Assembly: GCA_001799615.1 (NCBI GenBank)
Contig: MGTU01000013.1
Location: forward strand, 1 to 64,000
DNA: 64,000 nt
Direction of reading: 5' to 3'
DNA from: Elusimicrobia bacterium GWA2_61_42
Lineage (GTDB): Bacteria > Elusimicrobiota > Elusimicrobia > Elusimicrobiales > UBA9959
The notes under the pieces were generated by a model, which was not told the DNA's origin, ran no database searches, and worked only from the letters and a program-made list of their open reading frames with translations. The translations under genes and the position numbers were made by a program. How positions within the stretch are numbered: the first letter of the stretch is position 1; every line of letters starts with the position of its first letter. This document shows positions 34,123 through 42,250 of the stretch, one piece after another.

Positions 34123-34152
34123 AACCGCCGGGCCTGCGCCCGGCGGTTTTAT
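34123..34152 (+). terminator. Intrinsic terminator after the 33486-34100 gene
   Basis: 11-bp stem AACCGCCGGGC/GCCCGGCGGTT with CTGC loop, followed by TTATTTT. Confidence 0.9.
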
Positions 34153-34166
34153 TTTACGGGGGCGTG

Positions 34167-35105
34167 TCAGCCGAGCAGCGCCTGCATATCGGCCGGCAGC
34201 GGGGCGCGGACCTTCATGGGCCGGCCGTCGGCGGGGTGCAGGAAATTCAGTTCGCTGGCATGCAGGGCCTGGCGGGCCAGGCGCATCTTCACGGCATCCT
34301 CCGGCGTCATGCGGTCCTCGACCAGCCTTAGGAAAATATTTTCGTCCAGGCCGTACATCTTATCTCCCACCACCGGGCGGCCCAAGGCCAGCAAGGTGGC
34401 CCGTATCTGGTGCGTGCGGCCCGTATGGGGGATCGCTTCCAGGACGCTGAAGCCTTTCAGGCTCTTCACCGGCGTAAAGAGCGTCTCAGCCCATTGCGCT
34501 TCGCGCCCGGGCTCCGGCTGAAGGGCGGCGGAAGGTTCGAACTGCCGTTTTTTGCGGATGGCGGAAGCCGCGGCGGGCGCTATGTATCCCCGGGCGATCT
34601 CCGCCCGTTCAAAAACGCCCTCGGTGAATACGGTGTATTTTTTCTGCACGCTGCGCGCGGCGAACTGCCGCCAGCAGGCCAGCGCGGCGCGGGCGTTCCT
34701 GGCCACCAGCGTAACCCCGGAAGTCTCGCGGTCCAGCCTGTTGATGATGGACGGCTCGGGCACGTTCAGCCGCTCCCTCAGCACCATCCACAGCGTGTTC
34801 TTGAAATACCGGCCGGCGGGATGCGCGGGCAGGTCGCCTGTTTTATTTACCAGGATGATATCCCGGTCCTCGTAAAGAACCGTTACCGCCAGGTCCGATA
34901 CCGGCTCGGCAGACTCGGCCGGGAAATACTGGATCAAGTCCCCTTCCGCGAGGACGCGGCCGGGTTCCGGCGGGGCGTCATTCAGGCGCACGGCGCCTTC
35001 GGCGGCCAGCCGGGTCCATTCTTCGGGGGTGTGGTAAGGGAACCTGGCGCTGAGAAAAGCCGCGAGGGAGCCGCCGGCGTCTTCTTTCCGGACGGTGTAG
35101 CGCAT
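34167..35105 (-). CDS. RluA/RluD-family pseudouridine synthase
   Basis: 312 aa from the ATG at 35105. N-terminal S4-like region (residues 1-70) then the synthase core with the catalytic Asp in INRLDRETSGVTLVARN and the conserved IPHTGRTHQIRATLLALGRP. It isomerises uridine in rRNA or tRNA; which site cannot be told. The frame is open upstream to 35528, but that part overlaps the neighbouring gene and terminator and does not resemble protein. It follows the terminator of the 35180 gene. Confidence 0.93.
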   Translation of the reverse strand: MRYTVRKEDAGGSLAAFLSARFPYHTPEEWTRLAAEGAVRLNDAPPEPGRVLAEGDLIQYFPAESAEPVSDLAVTVLYEDRDIILVNKTGDLPAHPAGRYFKNTLWMVLRERLNVPEPSIINRLDRETSGVTLVARNARAALACWRQFAARSVQKKYTVFTEGVFERAEIARGYIAPAAASAIRKKRQFEPSAALQPEPGREAQWAETLFTPVKSLKGFSVLEAIPHTGRTHQIRATLLALGRPVVGDKMYGLDENIFLRLVEDRMTPEDAVKMRLARQALHASELNFLHPADGRPMKVRAPLPADMQALLG

Positions 35106-35135
35106 TATCCTGTCGCCGTCGTTGATTTTGTTTAT

Positions 35136-35162
35136 AAAAAAGGCCCGGGGGAGCCCCGGGCC
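35136..35162 (-). terminator. Intrinsic terminator after the 35180-35923 gene
   Basis: 9-bp stem GGCCCGGGG/CCCCGGGCC (35142-35150, 35154-35162) with six T following on the minus strand. Confidence 0.88.
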
Positions 35163-35179
35163 GTTCCTTTTGGCGGAGT

Positions 35180-35923
35180 TCAGCCGCCGGTGAACAGGCG
35201 CCCGCTGATATTGTAGAGCTCGGAGCCGTCCTTCAGCTTCCAGATCTCGGAATAGTCGAAATGCAGGCCGTCCCTCTTTATGGTCGTAAAGATGTCCACG
35301 CTTTCGCTGTAAACTTCGTTGAGGGTGATGACGTTGTTCTCGTAAGAACCCGCGGCCTGCCCGGCTTCGTCCAGCAGCTGCGTCCCTTTTTTGACGAACC
35401 TGGCGGGTTCCACGGCCAGCCCCACCATGCCGCAGTCGAAGTAGCCGCCTTTGCGGAAAAGATAATCGGCGCCTTCTTCGAAAGCCATGTCCATATAACA
35501 ATGGGCCCCGGAGCCCTGGTAGGTCCATTCGCCCCAGCCCAGCCAGTTGCCTGAGATCCCCAGGCCGGCGCGGGCGGCCTGGCGGCCGGGCGCGGCCTTA
35601 CGGCCGCCGCCTACTACGGGCAGATACTGCCCGGAGGACGTGATATAACCGGAACCGTTGAAGACGGCCGCCACGAACTTTCCGCTGGCGGCGTAGATGA
35701 ACCCGCCGCCTGTGGGGATCACCACTTCCACCTTGCCGGTGCGGGGATCCAGCAGCAGCAGCGCACTTTTGGCTTGCGGCGCGGGAGCTGAGGGGAGGGC
35801 CGCCTGCGGCGCGTCCGCCGCTTTTACGGCGGCCAGGCCGTCCAATTGCGCCAGCGCCGTCTGCTGCGCGGCCAGCGCGGCGGGAAGCAGGGTTATCAGG
35901 AATAAGAACGCGGTCTTTTTCAT
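35180..35923 (-). CDS. Secreted protein of unknown function
   Basis: 247 aa. Signal peptide MKKTAFLFLITLLPAALAAQ, Ala/Pro-rich segment to residue 55, then beta-rich sequence (GKVEVVIPTGGGFIYAASGK; WLGWGEWTYQGSGAHCYMDM). Two Cys could pair. It lies 17 nt after mogA and may be the last gene of the pterin run, but its secreted nature fits poorly with that pathway. No family recognised. Confidence 0.72.
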   Translation of the reverse strand: MKKTAFLFLITLLPAALAAQQTALAQLDGLAAVKAADAPQAALPSAPAPQAKSALLLLDPRTGKVEVVIPTGGGFIYAASGKFVAAVFNGSGYITSSGQYLPVVGGGRKAAPGRQAARAGLGISGNWLGWGEWTYQGSGAHCYMDMAFEEGADYLFRKGGYFDCGMVGLAVEPARFVKKGTQLLDEAGQAAGSYENNVITLNEVYSESVDIFTTIKRDGLHFDYSEIWKLKDGSELYNISGRLFTGG

Positions 35924-35940
35924 ATGGCTCCTTAACTTAG

Positions 35941-36423
35941 TTAATGTCCGCCGCCTTTAAGCATTTCGAGGGAGTGGGGGATCAGGTCGAGGACGGCTTC
36001 CAGGGATTCTTTTACGGCTTTGGGGCTGCCGGGCAGATTGATGATAATGGTATTGCCGCGTATGCCGGCTATGCCGCGCGAGAGCACGGCTTTTTTAGTT
36101 TTCTTCAGGCCCTCGGCCCGCATAAGCTCGGGGAGGCCGGGGATGTTTTTTTCCAGTACCTGGGCGGTGGCTTCGGGGGTGACGTCGCGGCCGCTGAAGC
36201 CGGTGCCGCCGGTGGTGATGACGACGTTGACCTTGAGGGTGTCGCAGTAGTGGAGGAGTTTTTCTTTGATGGCCGGGATCTCGTCGGGGACGATGTCGTA
36301 GGCGGCGGTGCGGGCGCCGATGGTCTTGATCATTTCGGAGACGAGTCTGCCGCTGGCGTCTTCGGCCTGGCCTTTGGAGCAGCGGTCGCTGGAGGTGAGT
36401 ACGGCTATTTCAATAAAGCTCAA
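35941..36423 (-). CDS. mogA: Molybdopterin adenylyltransferase (MogA/MoaB family)
   Basis: 160 aa. Signature TTGGTGFSGRDVTPEAT (about residues 70-86) and the late NLPGSPKAVKESLEAVLDLI motif. It adenylates molybdopterin to prepare it for metal insertion by MoeA. In organisms using tungsten, MoaB-type members do the same for tungstopterin. Overlaps the MOSC gene by 14 nt. Confidence 0.94.
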   Translation of the reverse strand: MSFIEIAVLTSSDRCSKGQAEDASGRLVSEMIKTIGARTAAYDIVPDEIPAIKEKLLHYCDTLKVNVVITTGGTGFSGRDVTPEATAQVLEKNIPGLPELMRAEGLKKTKKAVLSRGIAGIRGNTIIINLPGSPKAVKESLEAVLDLIPHSLEMLKGGGH

Positions 36424-36859
36424 TTGGGTCTCCTACGGCTATTTCGCCGCCTTCAAGGACTTCGCCGAAGATGCCTTCGCGGGGCATGATGCAGTCGCCT
36501 ACCTGGTGGTAGATGGCGCAGTGTTTATGGCATTCTTTGCCTATTTTGGAGATCTGGAGTACGGCGGTTTTGCCGACGCGGAGCTTGTCGCCGAGTTTGA
36601 GGGCGGCGAGGTCGATGCCTTCGGTGGTGAGGTTCTCGGCGTAGATGCCGGGGCGGATCTGCACGGAGGCGTTCTTGGCGGCGGCGGCGGCTATCTGGCC
36701 GCGGACGCTTTCCATGGGCAGCAGGCTGACCTGGCGGAGCTGGGTGCCGGCGTGGGCGTCGTCTTTTATGCCGTGATGTTTTACCAGCACGGCTTTCTGC
36801 GCCTGCTCTTTAGGCACGCCCTTGGCCGCGCTGAAATTTATAGAAAATATTTTACCCAT
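36410..36859 (-). CDS. MOSC-domain protein of the pterin cluster
   Basis: 149 aa single MOSC domain: residues 60-100 with RPGIYAENLTTEGIDLAALK and a Cys-rich C-terminal part IGKECHKHCAIYHQVGDCIM then PREGIF. Standalone MOSC proteins of this type are routinely found beside mogA/moaC/moaA in anaerobes and are presumed to handle sulfur or pterin-bound metal. The conserved Cys of the C-terminal motif is a likely sulfur or metal carrier. Confidence 0.9.
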   Translation of the reverse strand: MGKIFSINFSAAKGVPKEQAQKAVLVKHHGIKDDAHAGTQLRQVSLLPMESVRGQIAAAAAKNASVQIRPGIYAENLTTEGIDLAALKLGDKLRVGKTAVLQISKIGKECHKHCAIYHQVGDCIMPREGIFGEVLEGGEIAVGDPIELY

Positions 36860-36890
36860 ATAAACTCATTAGTTAATCCAGGCCGCCAGC

Positions 36891-36997
36891 CGGGCCGGAA
36901 CGCAAAACACGCTCGGCCACACCGTGGCCTCGCTCGGTATTCGCCTGCCGGGCTATGCAACCGTCAGGCTCAACGACGGTTTTGCTAACCCGGCCCG
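36891..36997 (+). repeat. Folded dispersed repeat, copy 2, inside the pterin gene run
   Basis: 107 bp. Outer stem CGGGCCGG/CCGGCCCG (36891-36898, 36990-36997) replaces the GGGGGACCGG/CCGGTCCCCC of copies 1 and 3. Interior nearly identical to copy 1 (four differences in 99 nt): the GGCCAC-ACC-GTGGCC hairpin is intact, the second hairpin has one mismatch. It separates moaC from the MOSC gene. Confidence 0.9.
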
Positions 36998-37034
36998 TCC
37001 GTCAGCCTGTAGACTTTCCACCAGAACAACCGGG

Positions 37035-37463
37035 CTACTTGCGCGTATAATGGCCGCTTTTGCCGCCGCTTTTCTCCAAGAGGAAAATTTCGCCGATTTC
37101 CAGGTCCTGGGCGAACATTTTACACATGTCGTAAATGGTGAGGGCGGCGACGGAGGCGGCGAGGAGGGCTTCCATTTCTACGCCGGTTTTGCCGGTGCAG
37201 CGGGCTTCGGTGTTTATGAGGACGCCGGTTTTGTCCAGTTTGAACTCCACGCCGACGAAATTGAGGGGAAGGTTGTGGCAGAGGGGGATGAGGCCGGCGG
37301 TGTTCTTGGCGGCGAGGATGCCGGCGAAGCGGGCGGCTTCGAGGACGTTGCCTTTGGGGAGTTCGCCGGCTTTTATGAGGCCGATTATTTCGGCATTGAG
37401 CTTTATGTAAGCCTGGGCTTTGGCTATGCGTTTGGTGTCTTTTTTCGCGCCTACGTCTATCAT
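37035..37463 (-). CDS. moaC: Cyclic pyranopterin monophosphate synthase MoaC
   Basis: 142 aa. Motifs GNVLEAARFAGILAAKNTAG, LIPLCHNLPL and GKTGVEMEALLAASVAALTI then YDMCK are those of MoaC, which forms cPMP from the MoaA product. Length is slightly short at the N-terminus (starts MIDVGAKKDTKRIAKAQAYI). One nucleotide after moaA, so in the same operon. Confidence 0.96.
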   Translation of the reverse strand: MIDVGAKKDTKRIAKAQAYIKLNAEIIGLIKAGELPKGNVLEAARFAGILAAKNTAGLIPLCHNLPLNFVGVEFKLDKTGVLINTEARCTGKTGVEMEALLAASVAALTIYDMCKMFAQDLEIGEIFLLEKSGGKSGHYTRK

Positions 37464-37464
37464 G

Positions 37465-38421
37465 TTATCCGCCTATGCTGCTCATTTCTATGTGGCCCGC
37501 CGAGGGCGAATCTTTCTTGTAATTAGATTTTACTAAAAAAACCTTTTTCAGGTAGTCGTCCAGGGCGGCGTCGGGCGCGCCGGAGCGCAGCAGCTCGCGC
37601 AGGTCATGGGTGGCCGGAGAGAACAGGCAGGGGTAGACTTTGCCGGCGCAGTCCAGGCGCACGCGGTCGCAGGTGCCGCAGAAGTAGTCGCTGCGGCCGC
37701 TGATAAAGCCTATTCTGCCTTTGGCGCCCAGCAGGGTGTAGAGGCGGGCGGGGCCGTCGCCGCGGCCGGCGGGGACTTCGGCCAGGGCGCCCATGGTTTC
37801 TGCTATGCGCTTCTTGGTTTCTTCGGTGGTAAAAAGGGTGCCGGAAAGTTTGTAGGACCTGTTGTTGGTGTTGTAGAGCTCTATAAAGCGCACGTCCAGC
37901 GGGTAATCCACGGAGAGTTTGGCGAAGTCGGGGATCTCAAGGTCGTTGATGCCCTTCATTATAACCACGTTCAGCTTTACTTTCGTATAGTTGGCCGCCA
38001 GCGCGGTCTGTATGCCGTTCCAGACCTTGGGAAAACCGGGCGAGCCGGTTATTTTTTTAAAGGTTTCCTCTTTGAGGGTATCCACGCTGATATTCACGCG
38101 GTCCAGCCCGGCGGAACGCAGGCCCTCGGCCAGGCCGGCCAGCAGCAGCCCGTTGGTGGTCAGCGCCAGTTCCTCCAAGCCGGGGATGGCCTTTATCAGC
38201 CGCACCAGCTCCACCACGTTCTTTTTCAAAAGGGGTTCACCGCCGGTAAGGCGGATCTTTTTTACGCCGGCGCGCACGAAGGCGGCGGCGGCCCTGGCGA
38301 TTTCCTCGTGGCGCAGCAGGTCCTCGTGCTTGAGGAACCCGCTTTTTTCCATGGGGGTGCAGTAGATGCAGTTCAGGTTGCACCTGTCGGTGAGGGAGAT
38401 GCGCAAATACTCTACAGCCAT
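37465..38421 (-). CDS. moaA: GTP 3',8-cyclase MoaA (radical SAM)
   Basis: 318 aa. N-terminal radical-SAM cluster CNLNCIYC (residues 14-21), GGEPLL motif, and a second 4Fe-4S site near the C-terminus (CGTCDRVRLDCAGKVYPC). The protein ends in Gly-Gly, which MoaA needs for activity. It performs the first step of pterin synthesis, with MoaC next. Overlaps moeA by 10 nt. Requires anaerobic conditions for its clusters. Confidence 0.97.
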   Translation of the reverse strand: MAVEYLRISLTDRCNLNCIYCTPMEKSGFLKHEDLLRHEEIARAAAAFVRAGVKKIRLTGGEPLLKKNVVELVRLIKAIPGLEELALTTNGLLLAGLAEGLRSAGLDRVNISVDTLKEETFKKITGSPGFPKVWNGIQTALAANYTKVKLNVVIMKGINDLEIPDFAKLSVDYPLDVRFIELYNTNNRSYKLSGTLFTTEETKKRIAETMGALAEVPAGRGDGPARLYTLLGAKGRIGFISGRSDYFCGTCDRVRLDCAGKVYPCLFSPATHDLRELLRSGAPDAALDDYLKKVFLVKSNYKKDSPSAGHIEMSSIGG

Positions 38422-39593
38422 GCCAGGAATTTCGCCTTCGCGCCTTTTTTAACGGCGCCGTTCTCTTTTACCATCGTAAACCCGCCGGCGGCGGCCAGGG
38501 CCAGGATGTCGGCGGAGCCGTTGTTGGAAACCCCGGCCAGAAGATATTCGGTTTTGGCGCGCACGGTGGAAAGCACCAGGGCCCGGCGCGGGGTGCGGGG
38601 GTCGAAGGCCGCGGCGCAGGCGCCGGTTTTGAATTCCGGCGCGTAGTCGGGGCGGCCGGCCAGGCGGCGGATGGCGGGCCGGATATAGGCGAGGTACGCC
38701 ATGAAGTTGGCCACGGGGTTGCCGGGGATGCCGAACACCAAAGTGCGGCCTTTAACGCCGAAGAACATCGGCTTGCCGGGCCGCACGCGCACTTTGTGGA
38801 AAAGGGCTTTTACTCCCAGGGACTTTAAAACCCCGGGCACCAGGTCATAGTCGCCCATGGAGACGCCGCCGGAGATAAGCACGATGTCGGCCTTGAGGGC
38901 CTTGGCGAGGGCGGCTTTCATTTTTTTGGCGTCGTCGCGCACTATCACGGGGGCCGCGTTTATGCCGTCGGTCTTCAGCATGGCCGCCAGCATGGGGCCG
39001 TTGCTGTTATAGATCTGGTTCTTGCCCAGCCTGGCGCCCGGGGGGATTATTTCCCCCCCGGTGTTTATCAGCGAAACTTCGGGCAGCGCGCCGGTCCGCA
39101 CCCGGCTGCGCCCCACGGCGGCCAGCGCGGCCATATGGGAGATGGAGAGAACGGTGCCGCGGCCCAATATTTTCTGTCCCTTTTTTATATCCTCTCCGCG
39201 CAGGGCGATATTGGCGCCTTTCTTTATCCTTTCCCGGAATTTCACCAGGCCGTCTTTTTCCGAGGTGACTTCCACCATCGCCACGGCGTCGGCCCCGGCG
39301 GGCACGGGCGCGCCGGTCATGATCTTTACGCAGGCGCGCGGCGGCAATTTCCCTTTGAACTCGTCTCCGGCCTGTATCAGGCCGAGGCTCCCCAGTTCCG
39401 TTCCCGGCGCCACGTCGGCGGCGCGCACGGCGTAGCCGTCCACGGCGGACTTATTAAAAGGAGGCATTTCCAGGCCGGAACGGACGTCTTCCAGCAGCGC
39501 CCGGCCCACGGCGTCCTCCAGGCGGGTTTCAACTTGCGGCAGGGGCCGCGCGTTCTTTAAAACTATCTTTATGGCTTCTTCAAAACTGATCAT
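38412..39593 (-). CDS. moeA: Molybdopterin molybdenumtransferase MoeA
   Basis: 393 aa. Domain order of MoeA: N-terminal segment with DVRSGLEMPPFNKSAVDGYA, a catalytic MPTb-like domain with INTGGEIIPPGARLGKNQIY and LISGGVSMGDYDLVPGVL, and a C-terminal beta domain. It inserts molybdate or tungstate into adenylated pterin. Overlap by 4 nt with tupC links metal import and insertion. Given the neighbouring Tup transporter and AOR, tungsten is the likely metal. Confidence 0.95.
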   Translation of the reverse strand: MISFEEAIKIVLKNARPLPQVETRLEDAVGRALLEDVRSGLEMPPFNKSAVDGYAVRAADVAPGTELGSLGLIQAGDEFKGKLPPRACVKIMTGAPVPAGADAVAMVEVTSEKDGLVKFRERIKKGANIALRGEDIKKGQKILGRGTVLSISHMAALAAVGRSRVRTGALPEVSLINTGGEIIPPGARLGKNQIYNSNGPMLAAMLKTDGINAAPVIVRDDAKKMKAALAKALKADIVLISGGVSMGDYDLVPGVLKSLGVKALFHKVRVRPGKPMFFGVKGRTLVFGIPGNPVANFMAYLAYIRPAIRRLAGRPDYAPEFKTGACAAAFDPRTPRRALVLSTVRAKTEYLLAGVSNNGSADILALAAAGGFTMVKENGAVKKGAKAKFLAWL

Positions 39594-40651
39594 AGTATCC
39601 TTTTTATCAGGTGCAGCGCCGTGGCTTTGAACGAGGCGTAAACCTCGCGGCCTTCCTTCAGGCCCAGCCCGTCCACCAGCTGCTTGGTAACCGCGGCCCG
39701 CAGGGCGAAACCGCAGTTCAGTTCCACCTTGTATTCCAGGCCCCAGGGCGCCACCGAGACCACTTTGGACTTGAAATTATTGCGCCGCCCGCCCGCGTCG
39801 GGGCTGAGCGAAACGGAAACGTCCTCGGGCCGGATGCAGACGTACACGCTGTCGCCGGCCTCGCAATCGGACACCACCATCAGCGTATGCCCGCCGGCCT
39901 CCACCGAGCAGAGATTGTCCTGCTTGGCGTCCACTTTGCCGGGCAGGATGGTTTCCACGCCCACAAAGTCAGCCACCTCGGCCGAAACAGGCCGCGTAAA
40001 GATATCCTGCGGCTCGCCCTGCTGCAGTATCCTGCCGTTCACCAGCACGCCCAGCGTGTCGCAGAGGGTCAGCGCCCCGCCCTGGTCCTGCGTGACAAAG
40101 ACCACGGCCGCCCCGGAAGTTTTCAGCACGCGCCGCAGGTCGCGGGAGACGGCGGCCTTCACCCGCTCGTCCAGGGCCGCGAAGGGTTCGTCCAGCAGCA
40201 CCAGCCTGGGTTTGGTGACGAAAGCCCGCGCCAGCACCGCGCGGTGGCTCTCGCCCTGGGACAGCGTTTTGGCGTTGCGGTCCTTCAAATGGCTTATCTT
40301 AAAAAGTTCCAGCGCTTCATCCACGGCCGCGGCGTCTTTCTGCCCGCGCAGTTTCAGCGGCAGGGCGACATTATCGTAAACCGTATCATTGGTCAGGTAA
40401 GGCTGGGAGAAAACCACGGACATGGCGCGGCGCAGGAACAGCTTATTGGCCGGGGCCAGGGCGTTCCGCCCCATTATCTCCAGCGTGCCGGCGGAAGGGG
40501 CATTCAGCAGGGCCAGGGCGTTGAGCAGCGTGGTCTTGCCGGCGCCGTTGGGCCCTATGATGGCGAACACTTCCCCCGCGCGGATCTTGAGCGAATCCAC
40601 CGCCAGGTTAAAAGTGCCCACGCTCAGGCGCAGTCCGTTCAGTTTTATCAT
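39590..40651 (-). CDS. tupC: Tungstate ABC transporter ATPase with C-terminal TOBE-like domain
   Basis: 353 aa. Walker A GPNGAGKTT, signature LSQGESHRAVLARAF, Walker B LVLLDEPFAALD, switch His replaced in FVTQDQ (Gln in place of the usual His). Residues 235-353 are an oxyanion-binding TOBE-like domain that may sense intracellular metal. Substrate assignment rests on the adjacent TupA and TupB and the AOR gene. Overlaps both neighbours by 4 nt. Confidence 0.9.
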   Translation of the reverse strand: MIKLNGLRLSVGTFNLAVDSLKIRAGEVFAIIGPNGAGKTTLLNALALLNAPSAGTLEIMGRNALAPANKLFLRRAMSVVFSQPYLTNDTVYDNVALPLKLRGQKDAAAVDEALELFKISHLKDRNAKTLSQGESHRAVLARAFVTKPRLVLLDEPFAALDERVKAAVSRDLRRVLKTSGAAVVFVTQDQGGALTLCDTLGVLVNGRILQQGEPQDIFTRPVSAEVADFVGVETILPGKVDAKQDNLCSVEAGGHTLMVVSDCEAGDSVYVCIRPEDVSVSLSPDAGGRRNNFKSKVVSVAPWGLEYKVELNCGFALRAAVTKQLVDGLGLKEGREVYASFKATALHLIKRIL

Positions 40652-41349
40652 CGCGCGAGCACCTTGTTCTGCTGTATCAGCGTCAGCGCCAGGTTCACTA
40701 TGAACCCCAGCGTCAGCAGCACCAGGCCGATGGCGATGGCCATGTCGAAATTGCCCATCTGCGTTTCCATCACCGTGGCGGTGGTCAGCATGCGCGTCTG
40801 GTGGCGGATATTGCCGCCCACTATCATCACGGCCCCCACCTCGGCCACCAGCCGGCCGAAGCCGGCTATCACGGCGGCCAGCACGGTGAGGCGGATCTCC
40901 TTGAGGCAGACCTTTATGGCCTGCCAGTCGCTGGCGCCCAGGGTAAGCACCTGCTGGTAGAATTTCGGGTCCACGCTCTGCATGGCGGAAATGGATAAGG
41001 CGGTGATGATGGGCAGGGCGATGATGAACTGGGCTATTATCATGCCCTTCGGGGTGTAAAGCCAGTTTAGGAAACCCAGCGGCCCGCTCCTGGCCAGGAA
41101 CAGCATTACCACCAGGCCCGCCACCACCGGGGGCAGGCCCATGCCGGTGTTCACCAGGGCTATCAGCAGTTTCTTAAGCGGGAATTTTTTTACGGCTATC
41201 CAGGAACCCAGGGGCACGCCGGCCAGCACCGCCAGGGCGGTGGCCGCCAGCGAGACGGCCAGCGAAAGCCGGGCGATGGCGAAGATCTCGGCGTTGCCGG
41301 AGAAGATAAGGTGCAGGGCCTTCAGGAAGCCCTCCGCGATAAAATCCAT
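40648..41349 (-). CDS. tupB: Tungstate ABC transporter permease
   Basis: 233 aa, five to six membrane helices. Matches TupB-type permeases: NTGMGLPPVVAGLVVMLFLA, an EAA-like loop at LGASDWQAIKVCLKEIRLTV, and AEVGAVMIVGGNIRHQTRML. Forms the membrane channel for the TupA-delivered anion, driven by TupC. 17 nt after tupA. Confidence 0.92.
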   Translation of the reverse strand: MDFIAEGFLKALHLIFSGNAEIFAIARLSLAVSLAATALAVLAGVPLGSWIAVKKFPLKKLLIALVNTGMGLPPVVAGLVVMLFLARSGPLGFLNWLYTPKGMIIAQFIIALPIITALSISAMQSVDPKFYQQVLTLGASDWQAIKVCLKEIRLTVLAAVIAGFGRLVAEVGAVMIVGGNIRHQTRMLTTATVMETQMGNFDMAIAIGLVLLTLGFIVNLALTLIQQNKVLAR

Positions 41350-41366
41350 AGTTCCTGTTCCGCCGG

Positions 41367-42209
41367 TTACTTTAACTGGTAGTCGCTCTTGATCCGGTAA
41401 TCGTAGAAGAACAGCTGCTGGCCGTACTTCTTCACGCCGAACTTCTCTATCAGCTCTTTGGCCGGTGCCGAAAGCACAAAGCCGAAGAAGGCCTGCGCGC
41501 CTTCGGTGTTGACCTTGGGGAACTTGGCCGGGTTCACAAGGATAAGGCTGTAGCGGTTTATCAGCGCGTCGTCGCCTTCGCTTACTATCTCAAGCCCGAC
41601 ATTCTTCTCCATGGCCAGATAGGTGGACCTGTCCGCCAGCACATAAGCTTTCTTCTCCTTGGCGATGGAGAGCGTGCCCGCCATGCCCTGCCCGGCTTCT
41701 ATATAGAACTCCGCGGACGGTTTCACCTTGGCGGCGTCCCAGAGCTTAAGCTCTTTCTTATGCGTGCCGGATTTGTCGGCGCGCGAGACGAAGGTCGCTT
41801 TAGCGGCGGCTATTTTCGCGAAGGCCTCGGCGGCCTTTTTCGTTCCTTTGACCTTGGCGGGATCGGAGGCGGGGCCCAGCAGCACAAAGTCGTTATGCAG
41901 GAAAGTGGTGCGGTCGGTGCCGTAGCCTTCCGCCACGAACTGCGCCTCGTCATCGGGGCTGTGCACCCAGAGGATGTCGGCTTCCCCCGTTTTCCCCAGC
42001 TGCATGGCCTGGCCGGAACCCACGGCTATGGCCTGCAGGGTGTGTTTTCCGTCTTTCTGAAAAGCGTCGGTCAGTACGTCCAGCAGGCCGGTATCGCGCA
42101 CGCTGGTGGTGGTCGCCAGGCGCACCACGCTTTGCGGCGCGGGCTTTTCCTGGCAGCCGAAGGACAATACCGCCGCGAGAACCGCCGTAAATAATTTCAG
42201 GTTTTTCAT
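41367..42209 (-). CDS. tupA: Tungstate-binding lipoprotein
   Basis: 280 aa. Lipobox LSFGC (Cys19), so membrane-anchored in the periplasm. The anion site TTTS is in VVRLATTTSVRDTGLLDVLT, followed by GSGQAMQLGKTGEADILWVH, both characteristic of TupA. It captures tungstate with high selectivity over molybdate in characterised members. First of the tup genes, 41 nt after the exported pterin-fold-like gene. Confidence 0.93.
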   Translation of the reverse strand: MKNLKLFTAVLAAVLSFGCQEKPAPQSVVRLATTTSVRDTGLLDVLTDAFQKDGKHTLQAIAVGSGQAMQLGKTGEADILWVHSPDDEAQFVAEGYGTDRTTFLHNDFVLLGPASDPAKVKGTKKAAEAFAKIAAAKATFVSRADKSGTHKKELKLWDAAKVKPSAEFYIEAGQGMAGTLSIAKEKKAYVLADRSTYLAMEKNVGLEIVSEGDDALINRYSLILVNPAKFPKVNTEGAQAFFGFVLSAPAKELIEKFGVKKYGQQLFFYDYRIKSDYQLK

Positions 42210-42250
42210 GTTCGCCTCTCTTTAAGTTTACTGAAGCGTTGGAGCCGGGG

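Noticed and set aside
35106-35528. Upstream extension of the pseudouridine synthase frame
   Set aside because: It lies over a terminator and another gene; family similarity begins at the ATG at 35105.
18566-36997. CRISPR array
   Set aside because: Only three dispersed copies of about 110 bp, 0.1-18 kb apart, with no regular spacers or cas genes.
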